A DNA stretch of 64,000 bases from Bradyrhizobium diazoefficiens (GTDB lineage Bacteria; Pseudomonadota; Alphaproteobacteria; Rhizobiales; Xanthobacteraceae): assembly GCF_016616235.1 (NCBI RefSeq), contig NZ_CP067100.1, forward strand, positions 7,251,001 through 7,315,000. The letters are read 5' to 3'. Every line of letters starts with the position of its first letter. The first letter of the stretch is position 1. Position numbers and translations under genes: made by a program. The notes under the pieces are model-generated. The model was not told the DNA's origin, made no database searches, and saw nothing but the letters and a program-made list of their open reading frames with translations. Below are positions 54,686 to 63,542 of this stretch, one piece after another.

Positions 54686-54703
54686 AGCCAGACCTGCGCA
54701 GAC

Positions 54704-54733
54704 GAAAAGCCGGATGATTCATCCGGCTTTTTC
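54704..54733 (+). terminator. rho-independent terminator of the GST gene
   Basis: 14-bp stem GAAAAGCCGGATGA / TCATCCGGCTTTTTC with a tiny loop and T-run, 19 bases after the stop codon. Confidence 0.92.
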
Positions 54734-54962
54734 GTTCTCCGAGTGACACCGCTCGAGCTTGGCGGGCAAATTTTTCGGAGGTGTCGCATATGCCCCCGCA
54801 GCGGGGCTGGCGCCCGCCAGACTATAAGGCAATACCGTTTTTCGCTCGTGTCGAAGCGGGCAAGCAGATCATTCTACCGGTGCGGTGTCGGTTTTGCGAA
54901 CCGCCGTTCTTAAACGTAAGTAGTCCTGCCTTGTTACTGATCACGAACCGGTCAAACTTCAG

Positions 54963-54979
54963 ATACAGCTTTGCTGTAT
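54963..54979. promoter_or_regulatory. 17-bp dyad ahead of small membrane gene
   Basis: ATACAG-CTTTG-CTGTAT is a perfect inverted repeat, 17 bases before the TTG start at 54997. It could be an operator (ATAC-N9-GTAT is a LysR-type pattern) or a small RNA hairpin. Confidence 0.4.
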
Positions 54980-54996
54980 TCTAGTTGGAGTAGAAG

Positions 54997-55281
54997 TTGA
55001 CGATCATTCTCATCCTGCTTGTGCTGAGCACGATGGCAGGAACGGCAACTGGCCTGACATTTAAGGTCCAAGGCCTGATCCCGGTCTCGGTTCTGATCGC
55101 GGTCTCGGCGGCGGTGGTTCTTCATTCCGCCGGTTTTGGGCCCGTCGGAGGCATCTCAGTTATCGTTGCCTGCCTTGTCGTGACCCAGCTTGCCTATCTG
55201 GCCGCGACCTTCCTCCTGTACAAGCGCGAACCGCTAATTCAGGACGAAGTCGACGGCGATCCAAGCAAGCCAGGCAAGTAG
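54997..55281 (+). CDS. small hydrophobic membrane protein
   Basis: Protein of 94 residues with three predicted helices (~2-20, ~27-46, ~52-73) and a hydrophilic acidic tail (EPLIQDEVDGDPSKPGK). The TTG start at 54997 is supported by GGAG six bases before it. The family is not recognised. Its 3' end overlaps the possible minus-strand gene at 55234-55464. Confidence 0.65.
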   Translation: MTIILILLVLSTMAGTATGLTFKVQGLIPVSVLIAVSAAVVLHSAGFGPVGGISVIVACLVVTQLAYLAATFLLYKREPLIQDEVDGDPSKPGK

Positions 55282-55464
55282 AGAATCCCCGGCGAGAACG
55301 AGCAGCGCCAAGGCCACCCAGAGCGGTCCCTTGCGCCGTAGACGCCCAGCCGTCTGCCGCGGCAGCAGACGCGGGAACAAGGGCAGGAATGAGTGTGTCG
55401 CGGTCAACTCGGAAGCGACCGCGCCCCTTCGGAACGACGGAGAGTTCATGCAGAACACTTTCAT
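55234..55464 (-). CDS. possible small membrane protein (76 aa)
   Basis: Open frame with a basic N-terminal half (RLLPRQTAGRLRRKGP) and a single C-terminal helix (LWVALALLVLAGDSLLAWLAWI). The helix ends in a way seen in small uncharacterised Bradyrhizobium proteins, from memory. No clear ribosome site was found and it overlaps the plus-strand gene by 48 bases tail to tail, so it may not be real. Confidence 0.35.
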   Translation of the reverse strand: MKVFCMNSPSFRRGAVASELTATHSFLPLFPRLLPRQTAGRLRRKGPLWVALALLVLAGDSLLAWLAWIAVDFVLN

Positions 55465-55826
55465 TGCTGATTGTTGTCTTGGCCCCCGGCAACAGTCCCG
55501 ATAACGCGCTCAGGCAAGGCTGGTGCCATCGACAGCAGAAAGCTTCGGTTTGACGTAGAAATGACACTGAGGTGACACAGCCCCGACGAAGCATGGCACA
55601 GGTGGTGTCACCAATTTTGTGATCGATCCCACAAAAGGACGACAAAACCAGGCGACAACAACCCCTGGACTTCGCAAAGCCTCTCCTCGGGCGGCGCTTC
55701 GCGCTGACTGGTCGGCGCCGGGCCGCCCAGCCGCCCGTAAATTGGAAAAAAGGCCGGATGGGTGATCCGGCCTTCTTATTTCTGCGCTGCCCGGATTCGC
55801 TTCGCTCTATCCGGGCTACAGCCGCG
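55282..55826. other. spacer before the beta-oxidation operon end
   Basis: Except for the doubtful small frame at 55234-55464, no gene is supported between the small membrane gene and the end of the FadJ-like gene. The right part holds the operon's terminator (55744-55774). Confidence 0.4.
55744..55774 (-). terminator. terminator of the beta-oxidation operon
   Basis: Perfect 10-bp stem AAGGCCGGAT / ATCCGGCCTT with a 5-base loop, followed on the minus strand by TTTTCC, about 55 bases after the FadJ-like stop. Confidence 0.85.
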
Positions 55827-58040
55827 TCAGGCCGCCGCCTTGTTCGGCGCGAAGCGGCCGTAGAAGGTTTCGCCCTTCGCCGCCATCTCCTCGAGCAGTT
55901 TTGGCGGGGTGAAGCGCGAGCCGTACTTCGCCTCTAGCTTGTGGCAGAGTTCGACGAAGTTTTTCGTGCCCATGAAATCGATATAGGACAGCGTGCCGCC
56001 GGTGAACGGCGCGAAGCCGAAGCCGAGGATCGAGCCGACGTCCGCTTCGCGAGGATCGGTGATGACGTGATCCTCGACGGTGCGCGCGGCTTCCACCGCC
56101 TGCACCACCAGGAAGCGCTGCTTCAGTTCCTCGATGTCGAGCGTGTCAGGATCAAGCTGCTTCGGCTGGAGCGCCGAGAGGCCCGGCCACAGGCTCTTCT
56201 GGCCCTTGCCCTTCTCGGGATAGTCGTAGAAGCCCTTGCTGTTCTTGCGGCCCAGACGACCCTGGTTCTCGACCATCTCCACCATCAGCTTCTTCTGATC
56301 GGGATTGATGGCGTTGGGGCCGAGGTCGGCCTCGGTTGCCTTCATGATCTTGAGGCCAAGATCGAGCGCGACTTCGTCCGAGAGCGAGAGCGGGCCGACC
56401 GGCATGCCGGCCATCTTGGCGCAGTTCTCGATCATCGCCGGCGGCACGCCCTCGAGGAACATCTCGTTGCCTTCGGCGACATAGCGGCCGACGCAACGGT
56501 TGGCGAAGAAGCCGCGGCTGTCGTTCACCACGATCGGCGTCTTGCCGATCTGGCGGACATAGTCGAGCGCGGTCGCGAGCGCGAGATCGCCGGTGTTCTT
56601 GCCCTTGATGATCTCAACCAGCATCATCTTCTCGACCGGCGAGAAGAAGTGGATGCCGACGAACTTGCCCTGATCCTTGAAGGATTCAGCAAGAGAGGTG
56701 ATCGGCAGCGTCGAGGTGTTCGACGCGAAGATCACGTCCGGCTTGAGATATTGCTGCGCCTTGGCAAAGGTCTCGGCCTTGACCTTGCGGTCCTCGAACA
56801 CGGCTTCGATGACGAGGTCGACGTCCTTCAGAGCCGCATAGTCCGCGGTCGGCGTAATGCGCGCGAGCAGCGCCTCGGCATCGCCAGGCTTGGCACGGCC
56901 CTTCTTGATCTGCTCTTCGATCACCTTCTGCGCATGCGCCTTGCCCTTGTCGGCGCTGTCCTGGTCGCGGTCGATCAGGACGACATCGAGGCCGGCACGG
57001 GCCGAGACGTAGCCGACGCTGGCGCCCATGAAGCCAGCGCCGATCACGGCGATCTTCTTCACCTTGGTCGCGGGCACGTCCTTCGGACGGCGGGCGCCCT
57101 TGTTCAACTCCTGCATCGACAGGAACAGGCTGCGGATCATCGCCGCCGCTTCCTTCGAGCGCAGCACCGAGGTGAAGTAGCGCGACTCGACGCGCAGCGC
57201 GGCGTCGATCGGCAACTGCAGGCCCTCATAGACGCAGCTCATGATCGCGCGCGCGGCGGGGTAGTTATCGTAGGTCTCGCGGCGATAGATCGCGTTACCG
57301 GCCGGGAACATCATCATGCCGGCCTTGGAGAACACCGGGCCGCCGGGCAGCTTGAAGCCCTTTTCGTCCCAGGGCGCGACGGCCTTGCCGCCGCCCCTGA
57401 TCCAGTCCTTCGCCGCCTTGATCAGGTCGGCGGCGGGAACGATGGCGTGGATCAGGTTGAGCTGCTTTGCCTTCTCGACCGTAACAGGATCGCCCTTGAG
57501 CAAAATCGTCATCGCGTCCTGCGGCGGCACCAGGCGCGGCACGCGCTGGGTGCCACCGGCGCCGGGGAACAGGCCGACCTTGACCTCGGGCAGACCGAGG
57601 CGCGTCTTGGGATTTTCGGCTGCCACGCGATAGTGGCAGCACAGCGTGATCTCGAAGCCGCCGCCGAGCGCGAGGCCGTTGATTGCGGCCGCCCACGGCT
57701 TGCCGGAGGTTTCGATCGAGCGTAGCACCTGCGAGAAGCGGCGGCTCTGGTCGAACAGCATCTGGTTCGCGGCGGTCTCGCCGTGCTCCTTGAAGACCTT
57801 GGCGTAGGCCTGGTTCATGCCTTCGAGCATGGAGAGGTCGGCGCCGGCGCAGAAGGCGTCCTTGGCGGAGGTGATGACGACGCCCTTCACGGCGGCATCG
57901 GCCGTGGTTGCCTTGACGATCGCGTCGAGCTCGTTGGTCGAGGTCTCGTCGAGCACGTTCATCGAACGGCCCGGGATATCCCAGGTGACGAGCGCAATGC
58001 CGTCGGAATCGGTCTCAACCTTGAAGTTCTTGTAAGCCAT
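55827..58040 (-). CDS. FadJ-like enoyl-CoA hydratase / 3-hydroxyacyl-CoA dehydrogenase
   Basis: Bifunctional beta-oxidation enzyme of 737 residues. The N-terminal crotonase domain (~1-190) has the oxyanion region [13 protein letters not shown] and the catalytic Glu regions [10 protein letters not shown] and [14 protein letters not shown]. The NAD-binding domain starts near 330 ([14 protein letters not shown]). The dehydrogenase catalytic pair is in [16 protein letters not shown], followed by the C-terminal 3HCDH domains. It hydrates enoyl-CoA and oxidises the product. ATG at 58040 is the start; an upstream extension is not part of the family. It lies 19 bases after the thiolase gene. Confidence 0.95.
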   Translation of the reverse strand: MAYKNFKVETDSDGIALVTWDIPGRSMNVLDETSTNELDAIVKATTADAAVKGVVITSAKDAFCAGADLSMLEGMNQAYAKVFKEHGETAANQMLFDQSRRFSQVLRSIETSGKPWAAAINGLALGGGFEITLCCHYRVAAENPKTRLGLPEVKVGLFPGAGGTQRVPRLVPPQDAMTILLKGDPVTVEKAKQLNLIHAIVPAADLIKAAKDWIRGGGKAVAPWDEKGFKLPGGPVFSKAGMMMFPAGNAIYRRETYDNYPAARAIMSCVYEGLQLPIDAALRVESRYFTSVLRSKEAAAMIRSLFLSMQELNKGARRPKDVPATKVKKIAVIGAGFMGASVGYVSARAGLDVVLIDRDQDSADKGKAHAQKVIEEQIKKGRAKPGDAEALLARITPTADYAALKDVDLVIEAVFEDRKVKAETFAKAQQYLKPDVIFASNTSTLPITSLAESFKDQGKFVGIHFFSPVEKMMLVEIIKGKNTGDLALATALDYVRQIGKTPIVVNDSRGFFANRCVGRYVAEGNEMFLEGVPPAMIENCAKMAGMPVGPLSLSDEVALDLGLKIMKATEADLGPNAINPDQKKLMVEMVENQGRLGRKNSKGFYDYPEKGKGQKSLWPGLSALQPKQLDPDTLDIEELKQRFLVVQAVEAARTVEDHVITDPREADVGSILGFGFAPFTGGTLSYIDFMGTKNFVELCHKLEAKYGSRFTPPKLLEEMAAKGETFYGRFAPNKAAA

Positions 58041-58059
58041 GTTGGTTGCTCCCCTACCC

Positions 58060-59268
58060 TTAGACGCGCTCGATGATGGTCGCGGTGCCCATGCCGCCGC
58101 CGATGCACAGCGTGACGAGAGCGGTGGACTTATCGGTGCGCTCGAGCTCATCGAGCACGGTGCCGAGGATCATCGCGCCGGTCGCACCCAGCGGATGGCC
58201 GAGCGCGATGGCGCCGCCATTGACGTTGATCTTGGCGTTGTCGATGTCAAAGGCCTGGATATAGCGCAGCACGACCGAGGCGAAGGCCTCGTTGAGCTCG
58301 AACAGGTCGATGTCCGACTTCTTCATGCCAGAGCGCGCGAACAGCTTTTCGGTGACGTCGACCGGGCCGGTCAGCATCATCGCCGGCTCCGAGCCGATGT
58401 TGGCGAAGGCGCGGATTTTGGCACGCGGCTTCATGCCATATTTCGCGCCCGCCTCCTTGCTGCCGAGCAGCACGGCGCCGGCGCCGTCGACGATGCCGGA
58501 CGAATTGCCGGCATGGTGCACGTAATTGACGCGCTCGATTTCCGGGTGCGACTGGATCGCGACGCCGTCGAAGCCGCCCATTTGCGCCATCATCGTGAAC
58601 GAGGGCTGCAGCTGCGCCAGCGACTGCATCGTCGTCGAGGGACGCATATGCTCGTCCTTGGCGAGGATGGTGAGGCCGTTGATGTCCTTCACCGGGACGA
58701 TCGACTTGTCGAAGCGGCCTTCTTCCCAGGACTTCGCCGCACGCTGCTGGCTCTGCACCGCATAGGCATCGACGTCGTCGCGCGAGAAACCGTATTTGGT
58801 CGCGATCAGGTCGGCCGACACGCCCTGCGGCATGAAATAGGCCGGCACCGCCATCGAGGGATCCATCGGCCAGGCGCCGCCGGAGGCGCCGATGCCGACG
58901 CGGCTCATGGATTCGGCGCCGCCGCCGATCACCAGCTCATGCTGGCCGCTCATCACCTGGGCTGCGGCGAAGTTCACGGCATCGAGGCCTGAGGCACAAA
59001 AGCGGCTGATCTGCACGCCGGGCACCGCTTCGCCGAGACCGGCTTTCAGCGCGGCAAAGCGCGCGATGTCGCTGCCGGCTTCGCCGACCGGATCGACCAC
59101 GCCGAGGATGACGTCATCGACGGAGTCCTCGGGAAGGTTGTTACGGTCCTTCAGCGCTTTCAGCGGCACGGTCGCAAGCGCGAGCGCGGTGACTTCGTGC
59201 AGCGCGCCGTCGGCCTTGCCGCGGCCGCGCGGGGTGCGGACGTGATCGTAGATAAATGCCTCAGGCAT
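58060..59268 (-). CDS. acetyl-CoA C-acyltransferase (thiolase)
   Basis: Thiolase of 402 residues that cleaves 3-ketoacyl-CoA in the last step of beta-oxidation. The nucleophile is C91 in [31 protein letters not shown] has the active His, and CIGGGMGTA the second Cys. AGGAGGG precedes the ATG at 59268. It sits between the acyl-CoA dehydrogenase (53-base gap) and the FadJ-like gene (19-base gap). Confidence 0.95.
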   Translation of the reverse strand: MPEAFIYDHVRTPRGRGKADGALHEVTALALATVPLKALKDRNNLPEDSVDDVILGVVDPVGEAGSDIARFAALKAGLGEAVPGVQISRFCASGLDAVNFAAAQVMSGQHELVIGGGAESMSRVGIGASGGAWPMDPSMAVPAYFMPQGVSADLIATKYGFSRDDVDAYAVQSQQRAAKSWEEGRFDKSIVPVKDINGLTILAKDEHMRPSTTMQSLAQLQPSFTMMAQMGGFDGVAIQSHPEIERVNYVHHAGNSSGIVDGAGAVLLGSKEAGAKYGMKPRAKIRAFANIGSEPAMMLTGPVDVTEKLFARSGMKKSDIDLFELNEAFASVVLRYIQAFDIDNAKINVNGGAIALGHPLGATGAMILGTVLDELERTDKSTALVTLCIGGGMGTATIIERV

Positions 59269-59321
59269 GACGCCCTCCTGATGTGGTGATCTCGATTTGA
59301 TAGTGGACGGCGGAAGCGGCT

Positions 59322-61112
59322 TCAGAAAGCTTCCGCCGGCAATTCCATGATGGTGGCGCAGCCGGCCTGGATGCGCGCGAGATTGGCGGCGGTCTCCGGC
59401 AGCATACGCTCCATGAAGAAGCGGCCGGTGACGAGCTTGGTCGAGAGATAGGGCGTCGCCCCGCTCTCGGCAATCTTGGCCTGAGTGACCTTGGCCATCT
59501 TCGCCCACATGTAGCCGAGCGCGACGAAGCCGAAGAGATGCAGATAATCGGTTGCGGCAGCACCGGCATTGTCCGGCTTCGCCATTGCGTTCTGCATCAG
59601 CCAGGTGGTGGCCTGCTGGAGATGGCCGAGCGAAGCCGAGAGCGGGGTGATGAAGGGCTTCATTGCCTCGTCGCCGCCGTTCTCCTTGGCAAAGGCCATG
59701 ACCTCGCCGAAGAAGGCCATGATGGCGCGGCCGCCGTCGCGCGGCAGCTTGCGGCCGACCAGGTCGAGCGCCTGGATGCCGTTGGCGCCTTCGTAAATCA
59801 TGGCAATACGCGCATCGCGGACGAACTGCTCCATGCCCTGCTCGGCGATGTAGCCGTGGCCGCCGTACATCTGCTGCGCCTGCACTGCGTTGGCGAAGCC
59901 GTAGTCGGTGAGGAAGCCTTTCAGCACCGGCGTCATCAGGCCCATGTGGTCGTCGGCGGCCTGGCGATCCTTGGGATCCTCGGAGCGATGGGCGACGTCG
60001 CTCTTCAGCGCGGTCCACATCACGAAGGCGCGCGCGGCCTCGTTGAAGGCGCGGATCGAGAGCAGCGTGCGGCGGACGTCGGGATGCACGATGATCGGGT
60101 CGGCCTGCTTGTCGGGCGCCTTGGCGCCGGTCAGGGCGCGGCCCTGGATGCGCTCGCGGGCATAGGCGACCGCGTTCTGATAGGCGACCTCGGACTGCGC
60201 GAGGCCCTGCACGGCGACGCCGAGGCGGGCCTCGTTCATCATCACGAACATGCCCTGCATGCCCTTGTTCTCTTCGCCGATCAGCCAGCCGGTGGCGTTG
60301 TCGTAGTTCATCACGCAGGTGGAGTTGCCGTGGATGCCCATCTTGTGCTCGATCGAGCCGCAGACGACGCCGTTGCGCTGCCCCACCGAGCCGTCGGCAT
60401 TGACCAGGAATTTCGGCACCACGAACAGCGAGACGCCCTTGATGCCGGCGGGCGCACCCTCGATGCGGGCGAGCACGAGGTGGATGATGTTATCAGCGAG
60501 GTCGTGCTCACCGGCGGAGATGAAGATCTTGGTGCCGGTGATCTTGAAGCTGCCGTCGCCCTGGCGCACCGCCTTGGTGCGGAGCATGCCGAGGTCGGTG
60601 CCGCAATGCGGCTCGGTCAGGTTCATGGTGCCGGTCCATTCGCCGGCGACCATCTTCGGCACATAGGTCTGCTTCTGCTCGGGCGTGCCGTGCACCAGCA
60701 GCGCCGCGGTCGCGCCCATGGTGAGACCGCCATACATCGAGAACGCCATGTTAGCGGAGATCTGGAATTCGTTGACGGCCTGGGAGAGCGTCACCGGCAG
60801 GCCCTGCCCGCCATACTCGGTCGGCGCCGACAGGCCAAGCCAGCCGCCTTCCGCGACCTGCTTGAACGCCTCCTTGAAACCCTTCGGCGTGGTGACGCTG
60901 CCGTCCTCAGCGCGCTTGCAGCCTTCGAGATCGCCGACACGATTGAGCGGCTGCAGTACCTCTTCGGCAAGCTTGGCCGCTTCACCCAGAATGGCCTCGC
61001 GCACATCGCTCGACGCATCGGAGAAGCCGGCCAGATTGTCGTAGCGGTCGATCTGGAAGACGTCGTTGAGCAGGAAGTTCACGTCTTCGACGGGGGCTTT
61101 GTAGATCGGCAT
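59322..61112 (-). CDS. acyl-CoA dehydrogenase (long type)
   Basis: FAD enzyme of 596 residues that makes trans-2-enoyl-CoA, the first step of beta-oxidation. [19 protein letters not shown] is the central signature, and [19 protein letters not shown] supplies the catalytic Glu region of the second signature. A ~100-residue C-terminal domain (after ~500) marks the long subfamily with DUF1974-like or related tail. GGGAGACCTCC precedes the ATG. It is the second gene of the operon after the NTF2-like gene (35-base gap). Confidence 0.94.
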   Translation of the reverse strand: MPIYKAPVEDVNFLLNDVFQIDRYDNLAGFSDASSDVREAILGEAAKLAEEVLQPLNRVGDLEGCKRAEDGSVTTPKGFKEAFKQVAEGGWLGLSAPTEYGGQGLPVTLSQAVNEFQISANMAFSMYGGLTMGATAALLVHGTPEQKQTYVPKMVAGEWTGTMNLTEPHCGTDLGMLRTKAVRQGDGSFKITGTKIFISAGEHDLADNIIHLVLARIEGAPAGIKGVSLFVVPKFLVNADGSVGQRNGVVCGSIEHKMGIHGNSTCVMNYDNATGWLIGEENKGMQGMFVMMNEARLGVAVQGLAQSEVAYQNAVAYARERIQGRALTGAKAPDKQADPIIVHPDVRRTLLSIRAFNEAARAFVMWTALKSDVAHRSEDPKDRQAADDHMGLMTPVLKGFLTDYGFANAVQAQQMYGGHGYIAEQGMEQFVRDARIAMIYEGANGIQALDLVGRKLPRDGGRAIMAFFGEVMAFAKENGGDEAMKPFITPLSASLGHLQQATTWLMQNAMAKPDNAGAAATDYLHLFGFVALGYMWAKMAKVTQAKIAESGATPYLSTKLVTGRFFMERMLPETAANLARIQAGCATIMELPAEAF

Positions 61113-61147
61113 GGAGGTCTCCCGGCAGGCGGTCTGATGATGTTGGC

Positions 61148-61534
61148 TTAGGATTGAGCGGCGGCCAGCTGCTCCGCCATCAGGCGATGCAGCATGTTGA
61201 TAGCCTTGAGCGGACGCACCATCACCTTGAAATGGGTGATACGTCCCTCGGCATCGAAAGTGATGATGTCGACACCGTTGATCTCGATGCCGTCGATGAT
61301 GGTTTTGAATTCGAGCACCGCGCCATTGGCGCTTGTCCACTCGCCGACATAGGCGAAGCCGGGGCCGCCGAGCACCTTCTCGGCGGTGGAGAGATATTTG
61401 AAGGTGATGTCGCGCCCGCGCTGCGGCGAATGCACGACGGGGCTTTCGAACACGGCGTCAGGATGCAGAAGGTCCCAGAGCGCGGCGTGCTCATGAGACT
61501 TCATGTAGGCGTACCAGGAGTCGAGGCCGGTCAT
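61148..61534 (-). CDS. NTF2-like protein, first gene of the beta-oxidation operon
   Basis: Cone-fold protein of 128 residues. [28 protein letters not shown] and [13 protein letters not shown] are SnoaL-like. The [22 protein letters not shown] tail is shared by NTF2-like proteins next to fatty-acid genes. A role as hydratase, isomerase or acyl-binding factor is inferred from position only. It lies 35 bases ahead of the dehydrogenase and 198 bases from the divergent PadR gene. Confidence 0.82.
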   Translation of the reverse strand: MTGLDSWYAYMKSHEHAALWDLLHPDAVFESPVVHSPQRGRDITFKYLSTAEKVLGGPGFAYVGEWTSANGAVLEFKTIIDGIEINGVDIITFDAEGRITHFKVMVRPLKAINMLHRLMAEQLAAAQS

Positions 61535-61655
61535 TCTCGGGTGCCTCCCTACAGGCCAAAGCAAAAACGCGAAAACAACCCCATGCACAGTAGCGCGAAG
61601 GCTGATTATGCTGGGATTTTCGGGTCGGATGTTGAACCCCGACCTTGGCGCCTCA

Positions 61656-61689
61656 TATGCACATTGACGCATATGCGTCGATGCGCATA
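61656..61689. promoter_or_regulatory. 34-bp near-perfect palindrome, probable PadR operator
   Basis: The core GACGCATATGCGTC (61666-61679) is a perfect 14-bp palindrome, flanked by TATGCACAT and ATGCGCATA that pair with one mismatch. The two 17-base halves differ at two positions only. It lies between the divergent padR and beta-oxidation operons, 43 bases before the padR start. Confidence 0.7.
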
Positions 61690-61732
61690 AAGTCAAGTCA
61701 GTTGGTCGGAACCTCTGGAAGGAGCTGGTGCC

Positions 61733-62323
61733 ATGGCACTGGGCGACGCAATCCTCGCATGCCTGACGGAACGTCCGATGACGGGCTACGAACTCGCCAA
61801 GACCTTCGACTCCTCGATCGGCTTCTTCTGGAAGGCCGACCACCAGCAGATCTACCGCGAGCTCTCCAAGCTGCGCGACCGCGGCTACATCCAGGGCCGC
61901 GAGGTCGTGCAGTCCGGCAAACCCAACAAGCTCATCTATACGCTCACTCCGGAAGGGCGAACAGCGCTGCGGCACTGGGCCGCGCGGCCAAGCACACCAC
62001 CCTCGATCAAGGACGACCTGCTGGTGCGGCTGCATGCGCTCGACAGCATCGATATCGAGCCGATGCGCACCGATCTGATGGACCGGCTGGAGCACCATCG
62101 CGACCGTCACGCCAATTACGAGCGCATCCTCAAGAAGCGTTTTCCGGACGGCACAGCGGAGGGCAGGCTCGACCTCGGCAATTTGCTGCTGCTCCGCCTC
62201 GGCGCCCGCCATGAGCAGATGGTGGCCGATTTCTGCGAGGAGGCGCTCGAGGCGCTGTCGGCGATGAGCGGCAAGGGCACGGTGGTGCCGCTGGAGGACG
62301 GCAAGCGCGAAGGCAAGGGCTAG
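61733..62323 (+). CDS. PadR-family transcriptional regulator
   Basis: Repressor of 196 residues. LGDAILACLTERPMTGYELAK starts the winged helix (~1-85), with ADHQQIYRELSKLRDRGYI the recognition helix and NKLIYTLTPEGRTAL the wing. The C-terminal helical half (~90-180) mediates dimerisation, as in the long PadR-s2 subfamily. It is divergent from the beta-oxidation operon and is its most likely regulator, perhaps responding to acyl-CoA or a phenolic. GGAG precedes the ATG. Confidence 0.93.
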   Translation: MALGDAILACLTERPMTGYELAKTFDSSIGFFWKADHQQIYRELSKLRDRGYIQGREVVQSGKPNKLIYTLTPEGRTALRHWAARPSTPPSIKDDLLVRLHALDSIDIEPMRTDLMDRLEHHRDRHANYERILKKRFPDGTAEGRLDLGNLLLLRLGARHEQMVADFCEEALEALSAMSGKGTVVPLEDGKREGKG

Positions 62324-62337
62324 GCGCCGGGGCGAGC

Positions 62338-63099
62338 CTAGAACTTTGTTACGACGGGTTTGTCATCCCAATTGAACCGGACATTGATGCCCGCGCGGAC
62401 GATGTCGTCAGTCAGCCTGACATCGCGGGTGGTAACCGTGAATGCGCCGGTACGGACGGCCGGATCGACATATCGCTTGCTGCCGAAATCGGCGTGAACA
62501 TATTCGAGCTTGAAGCTCACCGCGCCCCAGCTATCGGTCCAGGCCGCCCATTCGCCGCCGAGTCCGGCTGCGAGCCCCGTACGGATCCTGGAGTCCGTGA
62601 CCTGCCCCGCCGGATTAGACACGGCGACCTCGGTGCCGGCAAAGGCAATGCCGGCGGTCCCGTAGATCAGAAATTGATCGATTGCGTAGCCGACGCGGCC
62701 GCGGAACATATCGATCCATCTCTCGCGCGTGGTGCTCGTCGTCGCGACGTTGAACGGCGGCCTGTCGGGCGCGGAGCCGTGCTTGTTGGTCCATGAGGCG
62801 TCGTTCTCGAAGCCGAGCACGGTCTTCTCGATCTGGAAATCGCAACCGAATGCGCCGCCCGCGACGTCGCCAGTGAGATTGAAGGTGCCGGTAATCGTGG
62901 GACCGACGGCATCGCCGGCGCGCGCGACATGCTCGCTCTTGCCCCACGAGCCGCCGCCCTGGACGCCGACATAGCAACTGGTCCAGTTGAAGCCAGCAGG
63001 CGCCGGCGCCTTCACCGCAGGCTGTGCCGCCGGGGCATCGGCGGCAACAGCTTGCGACGCCAGTCCGGCCGCCATCGCGGCCACGAGCAACCATTTCAT
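62338..63099 (-). CDS. outer-membrane beta-barrel protein
   Basis: Outer-membrane protein of 253 residues. Signal peptide ~1-20 (MKWLLVAAMAAGLASQAVA), then a Pro/Ala linker and the strand pattern NWTSCYVGVQGGGSWGKS typical for the Rhizobiales OMP_b-brl family. Two cysteines (C in TSCYV and FGCDFQ) are unusual for this family. The C-terminal strand is INVRFNW plus a short tail. ATG at 63099 was chosen because the signal peptide starts there. It converges with padR across 14 bases. Confidence 0.87.
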   Translation of the reverse strand: MKWLLVAAMAAGLASQAVAADAPAAQPAVKAPAPAGFNWTSCYVGVQGGGSWGKSEHVARAGDAVGPTITGTFNLTGDVAGGAFGCDFQIEKTVLGFENDASWTNKHGSAPDRPPFNVATTSTTRERWIDMFRGRVGYAIDQFLIYGTAGIAFAGTEVAVSNPAGQVTDSRIRTGLAAGLGGEWAAWTDSWGAVSFKLEYVHADFGSKRYVDPAVRTGAFTVTTRDVRLTDDIVRAGINVRFNWDDKPVVTKF

Positions 63100-63542
63100 G
63101 TCAGCAACAATCCGGTCGGGCAAAAGCGCCGGTCGCGGCGCTCTCTTATCCCTGAGACGGATCGGTGATGGCTGAGGCGAAAATATTTGTTGGGGGGGCG
63201 ATGGCGACGATCTCAACTGTCATCGCCCGCGAAGGCGGGCGATCCAGTACACCGCAGCGGCTCGATTCCAGCCGTGCTGCCTCGGAGTACTGGATGCCCC
63301 GCCTTCGCGGGGCATGACACCGGCTTGGAGCGCGTTCATCGGCCCACGCCGGCAAGCCAGGTTCCCGCCGCCCAACTTTAAGACACCGGCGAGACGTTCC
63401 TTAACCCGTTATTTACCGTAACAGGAAAAAGTCGGTTTTCGAGGCAGACGACCCGCGCCAAATCCGATTGTCTTTGCAACCGGCACGCGAGGGAAGGCTG
63501 GAGGCGCCGGGTGGGGCGCTGACGTCGGAACCGGACAGAGTC
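63100..63542. other. spacer with dispersed repeat
   Basis: Divergent spacer between the outer-membrane gene and the coiled-coil protein. It contains the palindromic repeat at 63218-63319 and otherwise nothing recognised. Confidence 0.45.
63218..63319. repeat. long interrupted palindrome of Bradyrhizobium type
   Basis: The left arm runs TGTCATCGCCCGCGAAGGCG onward to GTAC at 63250, and the right arm mirrors it from GTAC at 63287 to CGGGGCATGACA. The ~36-base centre is not paired. It is typical of dispersed intergenic elements in these genomes. The first bases of the window (1-24) have a similar GC-rich hairpin end. Confidence 0.8.

Larger units (their letters stand above)
54686..54996. other. 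spacer after the GST gene
   Basis: A 67-codon open frame inside has no family look and no ribosome site, so no gene is called. It holds the GST terminator (54704-54733) and a perfect dyad ATACAG-N5-CTGTAT at 54963-54979. Confidence 0.4.

Noticed and set aside
54781..54984. 67-codon plus-strand open frame after the GST gene
   Set aside because: It begins without a ribosome site, has no membrane or domain pattern and unbiased codon use; it looks like chance.
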